From assembly GCF_047495875.1 (NCBI RefSeq), contig NC_092462.1, positions 39,965,669-40,029,668 on the forward strand: a DNA stretch of 64,000 bases, read 5' to 3'. Shown here piece by piece: positions 12,601 to 25,191 of this stretch. The notes beneath the pieces are model-generated. The model had not been told where the DNA came from. It worked only from the letters and a program-made list of their open reading frames with translations, and did not search any database. Source of the DNA: Pithys albifrons albifrons (taxonomy: Eukaryota > Chordata > Aves > Passeriformes > Thamnophilidae). The first letter of the stretch is position 1. Each line of letters begins with the position of its first letter. A program made the position numbers and the translations under genes.

Positions 12601-13112
12601 GATATGTTTACCATATCAAATTAAAAGATTATACAAGAGCCAAGAAAAAAACCCCACTCTTCTTCTCCATTCATGTAACTTTAGAACAGAAACCTTGTGA
12701 GCAAAGACAAATGGTTAAAAATAAAATGACAGTGATATTTGAGTATCAGAGAAATTTTACTGAATTGAAAAAAATTATGGATTAGTCTGAATACAAGAAA
12801 CAGTGGAATTGCTAAAATATAAGGACAGAAATACTCTGACTCAATAAATTTTATTGAGCATAAATCAAATCTAAATCAGATCCAGCAAAGTGTGAAAACT
12901 AAAAATTGTCTTTGTGTAATCCTATCACCAGTTCTTCAAGTAAAGCAAGTGAACACAAACTGGTCTAGCAAACATAGAGCCAGGAAAACTATCAGACACT
13001 AAACCCAAGGGAGTACATGCTGACTAGTTTATGCATTAAATCCATTCTTCAGGATAACCCATCAACCTAGACATTTATTTTCACATATAAGCACCATTAC
13101 ATCCTGGAAAAG
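9601..13112. other. AT-rich non-coding DNA
   Basis: No gene or clear repeat was recognised. The first 250 bases are T/G-rich and may still belong to the compound repeat region upstream. The open frames at 10316-10579 and 10715-10969 on + lack any family motif. The second is simply hydrophobic because the DNA is T-rich. Confidence 0.5.
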
Positions 13113-13309
13113 GAGATAATTCAGTAGTTTCAAATGCAGGCTTATTAAAGATGTGATAGTATCTCTTCTATTTCTGCTAAAACTCTGAAGACCCAAGGGA
13201 ATGTTCACACGATATAACTCAATAGTTTCAAAGACAAGTTTATTAAAGTTGTGATAGTAGCTGTCCCATATCCACTAAAGCCCTGAAAACCAAAGGGAAT
13301 ATTCTTGTG
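13113..13309. repeat. diverged 98-bp tandem duplication
   Basis: Two adjacent units align without gaps: 13113-13210 and 13211 to about 13309. Shared anchors are TAGTTTCAAA, TTATTAAAG followed by TGTGATAGTA, CTAAA and AAGGGAAT. By eye about three quarters of the bases agree. The divergence, mostly transitions, indicates an old local duplication, and no third unit is visible. It contains no reading frame of interest. Confidence 0.85.
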
Positions 13310-16221
13310 ATAATCACATTTCACCACAAAGTGGTTTGGCATAAGTCTTTTCTAAATTCAATAAAACAGGGAGTGAGTGAAAATACAAGAGGACAGAGGA
13401 CTTGCAACTGAAAAAAGGGAATTTCATGGACTTTGCAGAGTAGGAGAGGTTGTTCAATGTATTAAGGAAAATTAGCTGAAAATCTGTTTGCTGGTGATTT
13501 CACAGATGAGAAGACAGACAGGAGACAGTAACACTAACATAAGTAGAAAGAAAACATTCATTCAGGTTTTCCTTAGGTTTTCATGTTAAATAAAGGATAC
13601 AAAAGAGCCCAGCAGAGAAAAAAATTGGCCATGAAATTATTCAGCTTGTTCACAGGGAACTACGCTATGTATTTTAACATGTTTGCATTGAGTTGAAGTC
13701 AATATGAAAATAGGAACAGTAAATGCAATTTGATTTCCATCCTGAAATAAACTGATGTTTTAAAGTAAACTTTATTCTGTTTGTCTCAAGTCAAACAAAT
13801 GGATGACAAAAAACAAATAAATAAATGACTTGAACCTTCTTGTCAGTATTTCATCTTGCCTCTTACTGCATTGGTTATTATATACTACTGTATATAACAC
13901 ACTTCTATATGCAATAACACAACCAAGATCAAACAGTTTCAAACAAAAAAGCTTGAAGATTGGAAGAACAAAAATCTGAGGTTTGTGGGTTAGGTTATTA
14001 GCCATATGAATTCAAGAGCAGGAATGTTCATTATAATGAATTTGTGTTTCAGAATTAATGTATTTATGCATTAATTTTTAGAATAGAAGTCTTTAGTTGA
14101 AAAAATAGATAAAAGAATAAAAAGAAAGTGAGAGAAAAATTCATCATCAGGATGGTAATTATGTCTCCATAAGTTTCTGAGATACACAGGAGGACAGTAC
14201 TCTTGAAGTGGTGCAGTCAATTTGATAGACAGCAATACTACATTCATTAGTTCGGTACATATATATATTTTAATAAAGCACTCTGGATTATTACCTTCAG
14301 TATTAACGAGACTGAATTTATTGGTTAAGCAGCACTTTTTTGGAAATTTTTAATCTCCTGCAATTTGACATTCTAATTTAGTATTCAAGAAAACTCACTA
14401 AAATCTACTACTGAAAAATCTTATTAAATTTTCATTGTCTAGAATGGATATGGTAAATCATAGTTATTAGTATTGGTCTGAAGTAAATAAGTGATTTATA
14501 AAGCAGATTGTCAAGTCTGCAGCTTAAAGGTCTACCCGAGCACAATAAACTTCAGGTGAAGGGTAAATGAGGCCCTGCCAAATTGCTGTCATATTCAGCT
14601 ACACTGACATATGATATTTCATCAGAACTGAACGTATATTGTAACAACTTCAGTTGGGCCTGGTGAAATATTCAAAACTTTTCTAATTTTCTTTGGAACA
14701 CATACAACACTTAACAACAGTAAATTCTGAGAAGATTTTAGTCAAATTAATTCATTTACTAAAATGTATTTCTTCAGGTAAGTAGTTGTGAAAACAATTA
14801 ATTTGATTGTTTAGAAATGTGTTGACTTTATTTGTGTCATGAGATGAAAGCTCCATTTACTTCTTTTCCATGCAAACTGGAGGTCACAGAAACAAGTAGA
14901 TTCTAGGCTAGCAAACTCTATAAAGAATTATGTTGCACATCTCCAGCCTTCTAGCTCGTCTTCAGTATGAGGGTGTTTCCCGATGGCTAAAATTGTAGAT
15001 AAAAGTGAGAGCAGATAAATTTCAGTATAATTTATATATTCCCATGAGTGCACTTGCTAATCTAAGAACAGACCTGGGCTACCTTGGCAAGATAGCTTTC
15101 ATACCAAAACTGATGTGTGCATTTATAATTGCCTGTCTGGATTTGTAACTACATCCTAATTTTTAATTATAGCATTTTTGAATAAAAACAAATTCTTTTC
15201 CTTCTGAAGTAAGAAAGTTACACCATGTGTAGTCACTGAAATCATACATAGATTCTAAAAGTATTTTTCTATTTGCTTTAGGCGAACTACAACAGGAAAG
15301 GAAACCTAAGGTAAAGCCCATACTATTCATGATGTGGGACAGACCAATGTCATTATAACCTGTGACCTTGTGTGTGACCCACTATGAGTTACCTAAAGAG
15401 ACAGGATCACATGTCTGACTTACTGCTTTTGGAGTGCTTTGAGTAATATGGTCATACCTAACAAACTAAAATAGAATAACAGGTCTATGCAAAAAAACCC
15501 TATCTTTTGTTGAGATCTCTGGTGAGGCAGATTGAACATAGAAGACTATATTGCAGGATTGTGGTATTTTAATTGTTTTACAAGAATTCAGCTGACAGTT
15601 TTCTCATTGTTCATTCAAGTGTACTACAACAACTAGATGAAACTATAAAAATAATGAAGTTACCAAGGCCAGAATTCTTCACTGGTCTATATTATTCAGG
15701 ATGAATATCGACAGTCTCTGAATCTGAGAGAGAAAAGTGCAACATATTTGACCATTTTTTACATTCTCAAAGTTGTAGCATATATGTAAAGAGGGAACGT
15801 TCTGGAAGGGAACTCAGATGAGTAAGTTACAGGTGTGACACCATTAATTTGTTAGCAAAAGGACCCCAAAAATTATTTTTTTATTTATTTTCATTTCTTT
15901 TTATGGGGTGCAGGATTCTATTAGATAGAAAAATGAAAATTCTACTAATAGTTTAGTTCCTCTGTGTTTTAGAATTTTAGGCTTAGTACTTTTCTTAAAA
16001 GTGAATATTAATAATCTTAGCAGCTCATAGCAAATTTCTGGTTCTTATAGTTAGATAATACATAACTGGCTATGATTTCTAAGTGGCTTTTATTGCAATA
16101 GTAAATTTATACACTTAGGTTAAAAACTTCTTTACCTACTTCTTCATTTTCCATAATGTTGGGGGGCGTTTTAAGAATATTTTGAAGTTTTGAAAGAAAA
16201 GTTGAATTGAAACACCAACAA
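13310..16221. other. AT-rich non-coding DNA
   Basis: Nothing was recognised on either strand. The open frame 13772-14005 on - is built from AT-rich sequence and shows no domain. Confidence 0.5.
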
Positions 16222-16420
16222 ATTATAGAATCATAGAAATTTCAAGGTTGGAAGAGAGCATTAAGATTATCTAGTTAAACCATCAATGCAGCACTGTAGC
16301 TGGAATCCCTAATCCCCAAAACTCTGTCACTCAACACTAGATCTAGTCACCTCTTAAACTTTCAGGGATGATGACTCTACTACCTCCCTGGACAACCTAT
16401 TTCAGTGCCTCACCAGTTGG
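16222..16420 (-). mobile_element. CR1-type LINE, 3' end fragment
   Basis: Read on + this starts with TATAGAATCATAGAAATTTC, the complement of a CR1 3' terminus. It is followed by AAGGTTGGAAGAGAGCATTAAGATTATCTAG-like sequence, then CAGGGATGATGACTCTACTACCTCCCTGG and TTCAGTGCCTCACCAG. These match the order of the conserved CR1 3' block (AGGTTGGAAAAGACC, GGTGACTCCACCACC, TTCCAATGCCTGA). Only about 200 bases survive; the inner end fades near 16,420. The many substitutions indicate an older insertion than the one at 58 kb. Confidence 0.85.
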
Positions 16421-18698
16421 TGCAAGCCCAATTTTAATGTCAAAACCAAACTTAGGGTCCACCAGTAAATTTTGGGCCAGCGCCAGCTTCAGATTTAGGC
16501 AGCTGTAGATTTCAGGAAAACAAATCCCCACTGTTCAAATTGAAATTTTAAACAGGATGCTGAGAACATTCCTCCCAATCAGATCTTGTAATATTTACAT
16601 ATTTCAATTGTAATAACAAGACTACAGTAAGATAAAAAGACCTCACAGAACTAGAGTGGTGGATATTGCTTCTTATATGGAGTATCACTAATCAGATTTT
16701 CTAGAATAATCATTTGAAAATCCCTGCAGCTAAATTTGGAATAGGTCTATCTAGTTCCAAACCCAGAATTTCTCTTATTAAATTACTCCCTCTCCGTGTT
16801 CATAAAGTTGTTAGATACTTCCTAGGTGGCACAAGAAAGAATTGTTTGAACTATTTCTTCATTAATTTACCTGTTCTTTTATCTATTTACCACGAGTTTG
16901 GCAGAACAAGAAAACTAACCCATGAATAGCAATATTATTTTGGAGAATGGTGACTTTGGGTTTTCTTACACATTTTGAAGTAGGTAGTAAAATCAAGAAC
17001 CTTCTCAGCTGCACCGTTTTTCCCTACACATGACTGAATCCTGGGTCCTCCCTACTTAGATTATAACTATTAGTGTTGAAAATAACTGTTCAAAATTAAT
17101 AACGTGCATCATATACAATCATATACAACAAAACTTTCTAAGTAGAGTCTTCTAGATGCTGTTCTATTCAGTTTGATATACTCCTTGGAGGTTTTCAACA
17201 CTGAGGACTTCTTATAATAATCTGAAAAGCATAGGCCTCGAAACTTATTACAGCAGAGCCACATTTAAGGGGAGTCAACAATAATGCAGAAAAAAAAGAC
17301 CCTATATTTGTTCCGCTCCTTTTCAGGGACATAACTTCAGATGGCAAATTATGAAAGCACATTTAAGTTCACTCACACTGATGTAATTCCAGGCTCCCTG
17401 GACACAAAGGCTGCTTATGTTCAGAGCTGATCCTGCATATGCTAATAACATTATTCAGAGATCATGAAGAACAGACAAGTTCTATGCTTCATGCAGCTAT
17501 ACCCCTTTCAATCAACCTCATGCTGAGAACCATTTATGACCATAACATATGACAGGAAAATCTTAAGTGGCAGTAAGGGGCAAATTTTCAGATTATCACA
17601 TGCCATTCTAGCTGTGACTTTCTCATTAACTTTAAAAAATCATGTGACTTGGACCAGCTCAAAGCTCTGAAATGTACCCCTGCACATGCCCCAGAATAAA
17701 CCTTTACAAACATAATAATTTTTCATATTTGGCTTTTTTTTCTATAAAATAACACAAGTCACAAACTAAGCAGACTGTTCACAAATAATTTTCAAGCTGC
17801 AGATAGCCTTACACTGTGTTTGAGGTGACCTTGTAGTATGCATGGGTCCAAGCCTTAGTTCTTCATCAATTTCAAGTTAGTAAGGGAGATTAGAAAAGCG
17901 AAAATTCTGGCCGTAAAGCATCAGTAATGATCCTACACTGTACAGTTAGCAGTGCTAATATTTATTTCCTTTGACTCAAAGAAGCATTGCAAAATTCAGT
18001 TAATGAGAAACAAATTTTTTTTAAAATCTAGAAACTCAACAAAACCAATGTGGACATAAAAAACCTTTTTTTATTAGATAGGCACCTTGATGTGGTGTAC
18101 AGGTTTGTGCATTCAAAATGAGAATGCAACAACCTTTTTTATCCTTTCTGCTCAAATGGAACATTTTTTGCTCCTCTCTACCCAAATCTTGCTGTCTATC
18201 ATGGGCTCAAAGGCCACAATTAGTTCAAAAATAGACATTTGAGAAAAATACATAATTAGTATAAAAATTGGTATAAAAATTACTGGCAGAAGTAGTAGTA
18301 TCATTAAAAAATTGGAACTAAAGCACACCAGTGATACTACAGGGTAAGTTAAGCATACAGAACCTCTAGTAAACACTTTAGTACCCAAGGTAGTACATGC
18401 TCAAGTCACACAGGTTTTTTTAACACCACTGCTTGACTTAACAGAAAGTTATCTCTGCCAAAATGGAACTATAGTGCAGTCTTGTTGACACATGTTTGGT
18501 AAGGTGATTTTCTTGACTCTTAAATAGAATTAGACTGCAGTAGGAGAAAGACATGTTTGCCTCAGTATCATGCAATGATGTTAAACTTCCAATTTTCATT
18601 TCCAATATTTTTGTCTATCATAACTGTTAGGAAAATTGTTTGAAAGTATGAACTGGAATAGAAACATTTTTGTAATAGCTGTGTGACTAATATAGTAT
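16421..18698. other. AT-rich non-coding DNA
   Basis: No gene, RNA or repeat family was recognised. Two short direct duplications are visible: CATATACAA repeated near 17110-17128, and GGTATAAAAATT repeated near 18258-18283. Both look like simple slippage. Confidence 0.5.
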
Positions 18699-19336
18699 AA
18701 TATTGTTATGGGTTCACCTAGGTGGGCCTAGATTTGGGCCCTGAAGTGTGGACTAGGCCGAAGCTGTCAGCTGACTTGAGCTGGGCTGAGCTAACAGCTG
18801 ACCTCTTCTAGCCAGTAACTTTGTATTCCATACCACATTATGACATCATCTCCAGGGAAGCAGGAACCAGTGTGGGAGTGGTTAAGGCAGTCGCTTCTCA
18901 GCCCTCCTCTTGGGAGGACGCACGATGCTGTCCCAGGGGGGATGGAGAGGACCAGGCCCACCACTGGCTCACAGGGTACCTCAGGAAAGTAAAATGTGTT
19001 GTTCTGGGTCTCTCCTTTCTGCTTGGGTTTGTCTCCCTGGGTAATAAGCTTCTTCTTAAGTAATGTGTAGTTAGGACAGTAGAATTTGTGTGTTCGTTCA
19101 GAAGTTGAGGTGGGGAACTTGTTGTTGTAGACTTGTTTGAGTGTATATTTGTACTCTCTTCTAATTGTCTCTTTCTTTCTGTGAAAAATATATGTAGATT
19201 TAGTATAAATGCAGTTTGAAGTGTTTTTTTTTTCTTTCCCCTCTCTTTTCCTCCCTTTCCCTGGTGTTAGGAGGGAGGCTTTTCTCTCTGTGCTTGGGGG
19301 GGTTGGCAGTTGCTTATCTCAAACCAAGACAAATAT
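18699..19336 (+). mobile_element. solo LTR of an endogenous retrovirus (ERVL-like), with target duplication
   Basis: The LTR runs from TGTTATGGGTTCACC at 18704 to CAAACCAAGACA ending at 19331, about 628 bases, with canonical TG and CA ends. It is flanked by a perfect 5-bp duplication AATAT (18699-18703 and 19332-19336). A 5-bp duplication fits ERVL-type or ERV1-type integration. Inside, GTATTCCATACCAC and ATGACATCATC (18825-18850) resemble the promoter region of bird ERVL LTRs. A T-rich and C/T-rich U5-like part precedes the end (GGAGGGAGGCTTTTCTCTC). No internal retroviral sequence remains, so it is a recombined solo LTR. The open frame at 18821-19063 is within it and is not a gene. Confidence 0.9.
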
Positions 19337-22275
19337 AATATACCTAATATACCTAATATAAGTATATATATAATATAGATATGCCCCTTTCATTGTGACT
19401 TTCTTAGAATTATTCAAGAGACTAGCATGAGATGTTCTTAGAACTGAGATGCCTATGACAGAAATTAACCTGACTTATATGTCTACCTAGATGCCTCAAA
19501 AAATTGCACTTCTAGAAACACTAGCATCTTATTTTAAGTTTCAAAATGCTTGAGGTGGAGTTCTGTATACACTACTTTTTTTAAGGCCAAGCAGTTTCTG
19601 ACTTTGCTAGGGATGATATGGAATTGCTGTACTGAAAGGTCTGAAGCTGTTAATCTGGAAATTGTATTCTGAACTTTTCTATCTTGTCTGACACCAGTCT
19701 GGCACCAAAATCCCACTTACATAGTGCCAGTTTACACATTAGCTTAACTACTAAAAAAACAAACAACTGAGATTGGGTTCAATGATCTTCATGGTCTTCA
19801 GTCATATACCTTACCTTCACAGTGATGAGAAGGGTTGAAGTGAAGGGGAAATTCCTGACTGAAGTTTTTGCATGTTGTTGTGTAAAGCTGGAGATTCACT
19901 AGATGAGATGGAAAGGGCATCAGGAGTCTCATGGGTTAGATGCACAGTTTGGCTGCTCTTGCTCCTTATTGCACTAAATGTCTTGAAGAAAGGGAGCAAC
20001 AGCCCAGGAGGGAGGGAGGATAAGAAATCACTGTACAGCAAGGAACAGTGGCTTGTCTCAATGGTCAGTTAGGAGACACTGAAATAAGCAGTCCTTGATT
20101 TCAACTGCATGGTATGGATATGTTCTAGAAAGCATATGTACTGCAGTAAACCCAAAATATCTCTTTGTTAAGAGCTGGCTAAGGAAATCTGTGCCAAAGA
20201 TGTATTTTTGAACTTTTTCACCTCCTGAATTTATACTAATAGGTAATACCAATTTTGCTTCAATTTCTCTTCCATCTCTTTGTCTCTTCACCCTATTAGC
20301 TTTCTGATTATTTTCTCCTCTTTCTTTCATACCTTTTAATATATTTATAACTATTTTCTTCCCCATCTCTGTCTTTTGTGTGTGAACTTTATTATGTTGT
20401 CACTGCATTTTTACTGCTCAGGAAAAATAAACACTTGAGAAATAATCACTGGGCAGTGGCTAAATAGAAGGCAATCCTTCCTGTAAGTACTATTGTGTAA
20501 TGGTCCCAGCCAGATCAGTGTTAGAAATGTAGTAAGAACAATTCATCTACATAATTTTTTCACCTCTACAAAACGTTGCTGTGGTTCTTTCATACTTTAG
20601 ACTCCATGTAGAATTTATCTTTTTTTTCCCCTCTCTTATTTTTTTTTAGCTTCTACTCTTTAACATTCTACTTTATGGAAAACAGACTTTTGTCATAAGG
20701 ACTCTCTCAAAGTCATCATTCATCCATGTGTTAAGACTTGTCTGCGAGCTTTCTTTTTTTACATCAATGACAGTTTTCTTTTGACTCTTGAATACTTTTT
20801 GTTCTTCCTATTTTATAATGCATGCACTGTTGTGTTATAAAGACTCATCAAAGTCACCACTGTTCTACATTGATCTGCATTGAACTGGCTTTGTCATTTA
20901 TTAGTCTTTTAAATGTTCTTTATATTTTCTATCTAGTTGCAATCTCTTCATTATTTACTGTTCCTCTATCATCTCTTCCTGATTCACATTATTCTACTCT
21001 TTGTCTTTAATATTCTGGGCCTCAAATACTTTCAACCAATTCTTCAAAGTCAAAAGTCTTAGCACTGATTTTATTGTAAGTTAGTAATTTGACTTCTTAT
21101 TAATTAACATTATTTGAATAAACATACCCATTCCTGCTTTGGAAAGCTAAAGGCAGACTTTTGAAGCACTTTGTGAGGGTATATTCATGAAATCCCCATT
21201 GATTTTGATGGGAATACTATTGCTTTAATCATGAGATATGCCCTGTCACTTTAAATTGAGGATCTAACACAATTAATAAAATGACCACCCGCTCCAGATC
21301 CCAACTGCTAAATTCTACCCTTGAGGCATCATGTGACTACCAGTGGTTCAGAGTATGTGGCATGCCAAGGCAAAGGATAATGTTTTGCCCACCACATATA
21401 TAATTAGACTTACAAGAGCAGACAGTTTAACTTGCTTTTGCTTAACACTAATAAGAATTAATCACAAGCATGGATCAAGAGAGAAAATCTTCTCAATGAT
21501 TCATATTTTTATGCATCTCTTTTGATGGCAGCAAGCTCTGCTCAGTGTGCTCATCAATCTCTTTACCTTGAGAAGGGAAAAATAGTTCAGTCTCATTTAT
21601 TAGGTGCTCTGTCATTTAGTCAGTGGTAGATGACTCCAGGTAAAGGAGTTCTACCTGGTAAGGTGGACTATAGGAAAGATTTGTGATAGGATAATTCAAC
21701 AATATAAAAGCTATGAGGTAAAGAAACAGGTTAAAAAGTGTATTTACGCAGCAAATACATTTGAGAACATTTCCATCCATACTGAATTTTTCACTCAGTA
21801 GTGAAGCTTACTAAAAACATTTTGCCAGAATCACAGTCTTGTGCTGTAGTTTCAAGAAGCACTAAATATTGACTAGCAAAACAACTTCCTTACAAGGCTT
21901 GCAGATGAGACAGGCATTTGAGACTTGTACAGTAATTGCTTACCCTTTTTTGTACATGTCTATGCTTACACATGTCTACAGAGCCCTAAAGTTCATAAGC
22001 CAAAAAAGTGAAAAAGACAAATGTATTATCATCACTATTTTTCCATCCAGGACATTTTCTAATACTTGCTTTCTGTTGGTTTGGTTTTCGTGGTTTTTTT
22101 TGTTTGTTTGGTTTGGTTTTTTGTTTTCATGTGTGTTTGTTTGATGGAATTTATATCCTGCTGTGGTGCTAAAGAAGATGGAAGGTATCTCTCACTTCCT
22201 TTGCTGTGTCTCATTGAGACTCTTTCTTCTCTCTGAGTTTCTTATGTATTTATTTCTGAGATTGTTATAACAAGG
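19337..22275. other. AT-rich non-coding DNA
   Basis: Immediately after the solo LTR lies a short AT repeat (TATACCTAATATACCTAATA near 19340-19360). The rest contains no supported gene. T/G-rich low-complexity sequence (TTTGTTTGTTTGG-type) spans about 22078-22143. Confidence 0.5.
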
Positions 22276-22868
22276 TGTTATGGTTTACACCCTGAAAGCA
22301 GTTAAGCACCACTCAGCCATTTGTTCGCTCCCTCACCAGTGGGCTCAGGGAGAGAACTGGAAGGGTAAAGGAGAGAAAACACATAGGCTGAAAAAAAGGT
22401 AGCTCCATAGGTAAAGCAAAAGCCATTCATGAAAGCAAAGCAAAACAAGGAATTAATTCACCACTTCTATGGGCAGGCAGATGTTGAACCATTCCCAGGA
22501 AAACCAGGCTCCATCATGGGTAGTGGTGACTTTGGCAGACATCATCACTCCAATTGTCCCCCTGCTTCCTTCTTCTTTCCCCCCACTTCATATACTGATC
22601 ATGATGTCATATGGTATGGACTATCCCTACAGTCAGTGGGGGACAGCCAACTCTGCTGTGTCCCTTCCCAATAGCTCGTGCTCCACCCCAGTCCCCTCAC
22701 TGCAGGGCAGTTCAAGAAGCAGAAGAGAGCTTGACGCTGTGAAAGTGCTCCTCATTGGTACCAGAACATCTCTGTTGTAAACATTGTTTTCAGCACAAAT
22801 ACAAAATATAACTCCATACCAGCAACTATGAAGAAAATTAGCTCTACCTTATACCAGGAATGTTAACA
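22276..22868 (-). mobile_element. solo LTR of an ERVL-type endogenous retrovirus
   Basis: On + it begins TGTTATGGTTTACACCC and ends near TGTTAACA at 22,868. On - it has the order expected of a widespread bird ERVL LTR: a U3 with TTTTCTTCATAGT, a GGGATAGTCCATACCATATG-like element, a TATA-type box (CAGTATATGAAGTGG, complement of about 22583-22597), then CTTTGCTTTACC and a GC-richer U5. Family assignment comes from recognising this sequence pattern, not from a search. Flanks CAAGG (22271-22275) and CAAAGG (22867-22872) could be a damaged target duplication. No gag, pol or env sequence is present. Open frames across 22429-22780 fall inside it and are not genes. Confidence 0.82.
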
Positions 22869-25168
22869 AAGGTATTATCAGGATTGCATAGTCCAAAGAT
22901 TTATATCAGCCAATCCTCTTTGTCCCCTGTGATAAAGAAAAGGAAATAGAAGTAATATAGACTCACACAATTCTGGAAGACTAAATATCTTTTAATGCCT
23001 GTCATTATGATCAGAAATGTTTCAGATGTGTAAATATTTTTAAAATATTAACAAAATTGACATGATATTTACATTTAAAATCTAGCTGTTGGACAGAAGA
23101 TGCAGTGAACTTTTTTTAAGCTAGGCTGCAAACATACATCAAAGAAAGATTTGATACTGTTTTCTGCTATAGTTTTATAGAAACTAAACAAGAATCTGTA
23201 GAAGTCACCCCTTTGAACCTTCACTTTTTCACAAAGATATTAAAATCAACTTGATTTCAGGTAGGTTTTGTAACAGAATTCAGCAGATTTCCATTTAATA
23301 AAGGCTGACGTTAGTATCATTTAGAAGAAAAAGTGCATCTAAATATTTGGGCTTCACTAAAGTTATTGAAAACTTGAATATCATTTTCAGTTAGGTAATT
23401 ATGTAATTGTCTATTCACTAGCAATATTTACTAATAAATTAATAAAATTTACCAATATTTAGTTCCTACTTTTAACTGAAGCAAAATATTAATAACTTTA
23501 GAAGGTATGATGTGCTATGTAGTGTATTTCATTTGAAAATGAAGAAAAGATAACTATTGCTCAAATAGTTTTTATATAAATTGGTCATATTCATATTCCA
23601 GTGGATGGCAGTACTAAGGAGGGATGATGAAAACCAGATCTTTTCTGAAAAATCTGTGGAGCAGTGAAAAATGTGTCTGAGCCCAGATCACACAATGTAG
23701 GTTTAATTCTGTGCCTACAAAGTTGCAGATTTAATATGATCATATTCAGAACTTGCTTCCTTTCGCTTCACCAAAATGATGGTCAATAGCCTGTGCATTC
23801 TTAATTTCTTAATATAATGCAAACCAAGCTTAATGGCTAACAATACTTCACAGATAATTGTGTCTGCCAGCTCACATGGAAATATCATTGAGGATATTTT
23901 GATTTCAGTAGATACCTGCATTTTAGCTCAGTTTTCTCTCTCTCTCCATATCAAAGTCTGGCAATAAACATTGGCTTTTAAAGCCATAGCTATTTTTGGT
24001 CTTACAAAGATGGAAACTCTCAGCAAACTCTCAGTAAACAGGTATGTCTGTCACCATTTCACTAAGACATCAAATTGCATGTTACTTTTAACTTGAATGG
24101 AACGAAAGATTAAAGCATTTGCCTTAAGCATATTTAACTAGACTGCAAGTGAACACCTTAAGAGAAAGATACTTAACCATAGACAAAGAGCTTTAAATTG
24201 ACAAATGCATATTTTTTATTTTTTTATCCATTTACTATAAGAAGCTGGTATTATTTTACACAGTAAGAAGTGAAAGAAACCTAATAACTTGTATGAAGAC
24301 ATAACAATAGACACATATAACTAGATAGCTTTACATATGGTGCACATTTGCATTTCTAAAAATCTTCCTTTTCATGACCAAAATAATTTATTTCTTAAGA
24401 ATTGTTATATTTTTCCCTTTATAATCACATTTTTTGTGAGTAACAAAAAAATTCTCATAAATTCCATTTATTGCACTTAAAACATTATGATTATGAATCA
24501 ATTTGTCAAAAGGGAAATCAAAACTCTGTGTTATTTGATTTCAACTGGAAGAACATTTGTATCCTTACAGAAGGGGGGATAAAAAACAAAACAAAACATG
24601 GATTATTAGTATTTCTGGTATTTTAATTTCATTGTCTTTGAGTTCCAGTAAATGTTCTCTTTTACAAGTAATTTCATTCTGTTGTTTTGGTTTTTGGGGG
24701 TTGTTTTTGTTGTTGTTGGTTTTTTTTTTTCCCGATCAGGCCTGTAATTGCCAAGTCATTACATTCTGTGTTTTCTTCAGATATCCTTTGTTTTTCTGAC
24801 TGAAAAATAAAGATGGCTTTAACTTCTATTATGGTGTATCCTTAAGGACTGCATATGGACAGCATTTACAGTTTCTATTTTCTAAACTTCACAGAGTTTT
24901 CAAGAAAAATAATCCAAAAGCAAAAGAAAAATGAAAGAAACTCAGAAGTTTCTAAGACAGACTCTGTGCAGGAGTGCTGGCATTCTGTTACTCTCACAGT
25001 TAAAACATAGAAAATATAATAGCTATTGCTACCACAAAAAATAAAAGTTACCCTGAGAATCTTATGTTAAAATCAGAGATTAAAAAATATATAAAGATTT
25101 TCTTTTCACCTTCATAGCAGAAAAAATTCTTGCATCTCTGTAATCTCCCAACAGAGATTCTGAAAACT
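22869..25168. other. AT-rich non-coding DNA
   Basis: No gene or known element recognised. A T/G-rich low-complexity run lies near 24680-24732 (GTTGTTGTTGG then a T run); it creates the hydrophobic open frame at 24557-24799. Confidence 0.5.
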
Positions 25169-25191
25169 GGGGGGGGGGGGGAGGGGAGGGG
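25169..25191 (+). repeat. G-rich simple repeat
   Basis: Thirteen G residues are followed by AGGGGAGGGGAA, giving several G-tracts on + that could form a quadruplex. No gene is visible nearby. Confidence 0.8.

Noticed and set aside
18258..18284. short direct repeat GGTATAAAAATT as a CRISPR-like or att site
   Set aside because: Only two short copies in an AT-rich eukaryotic context; simple slippage explains them.
22429..22780. overlapping open frames on +
   Set aside because: Inside the ERVL-type LTR; non-coding.
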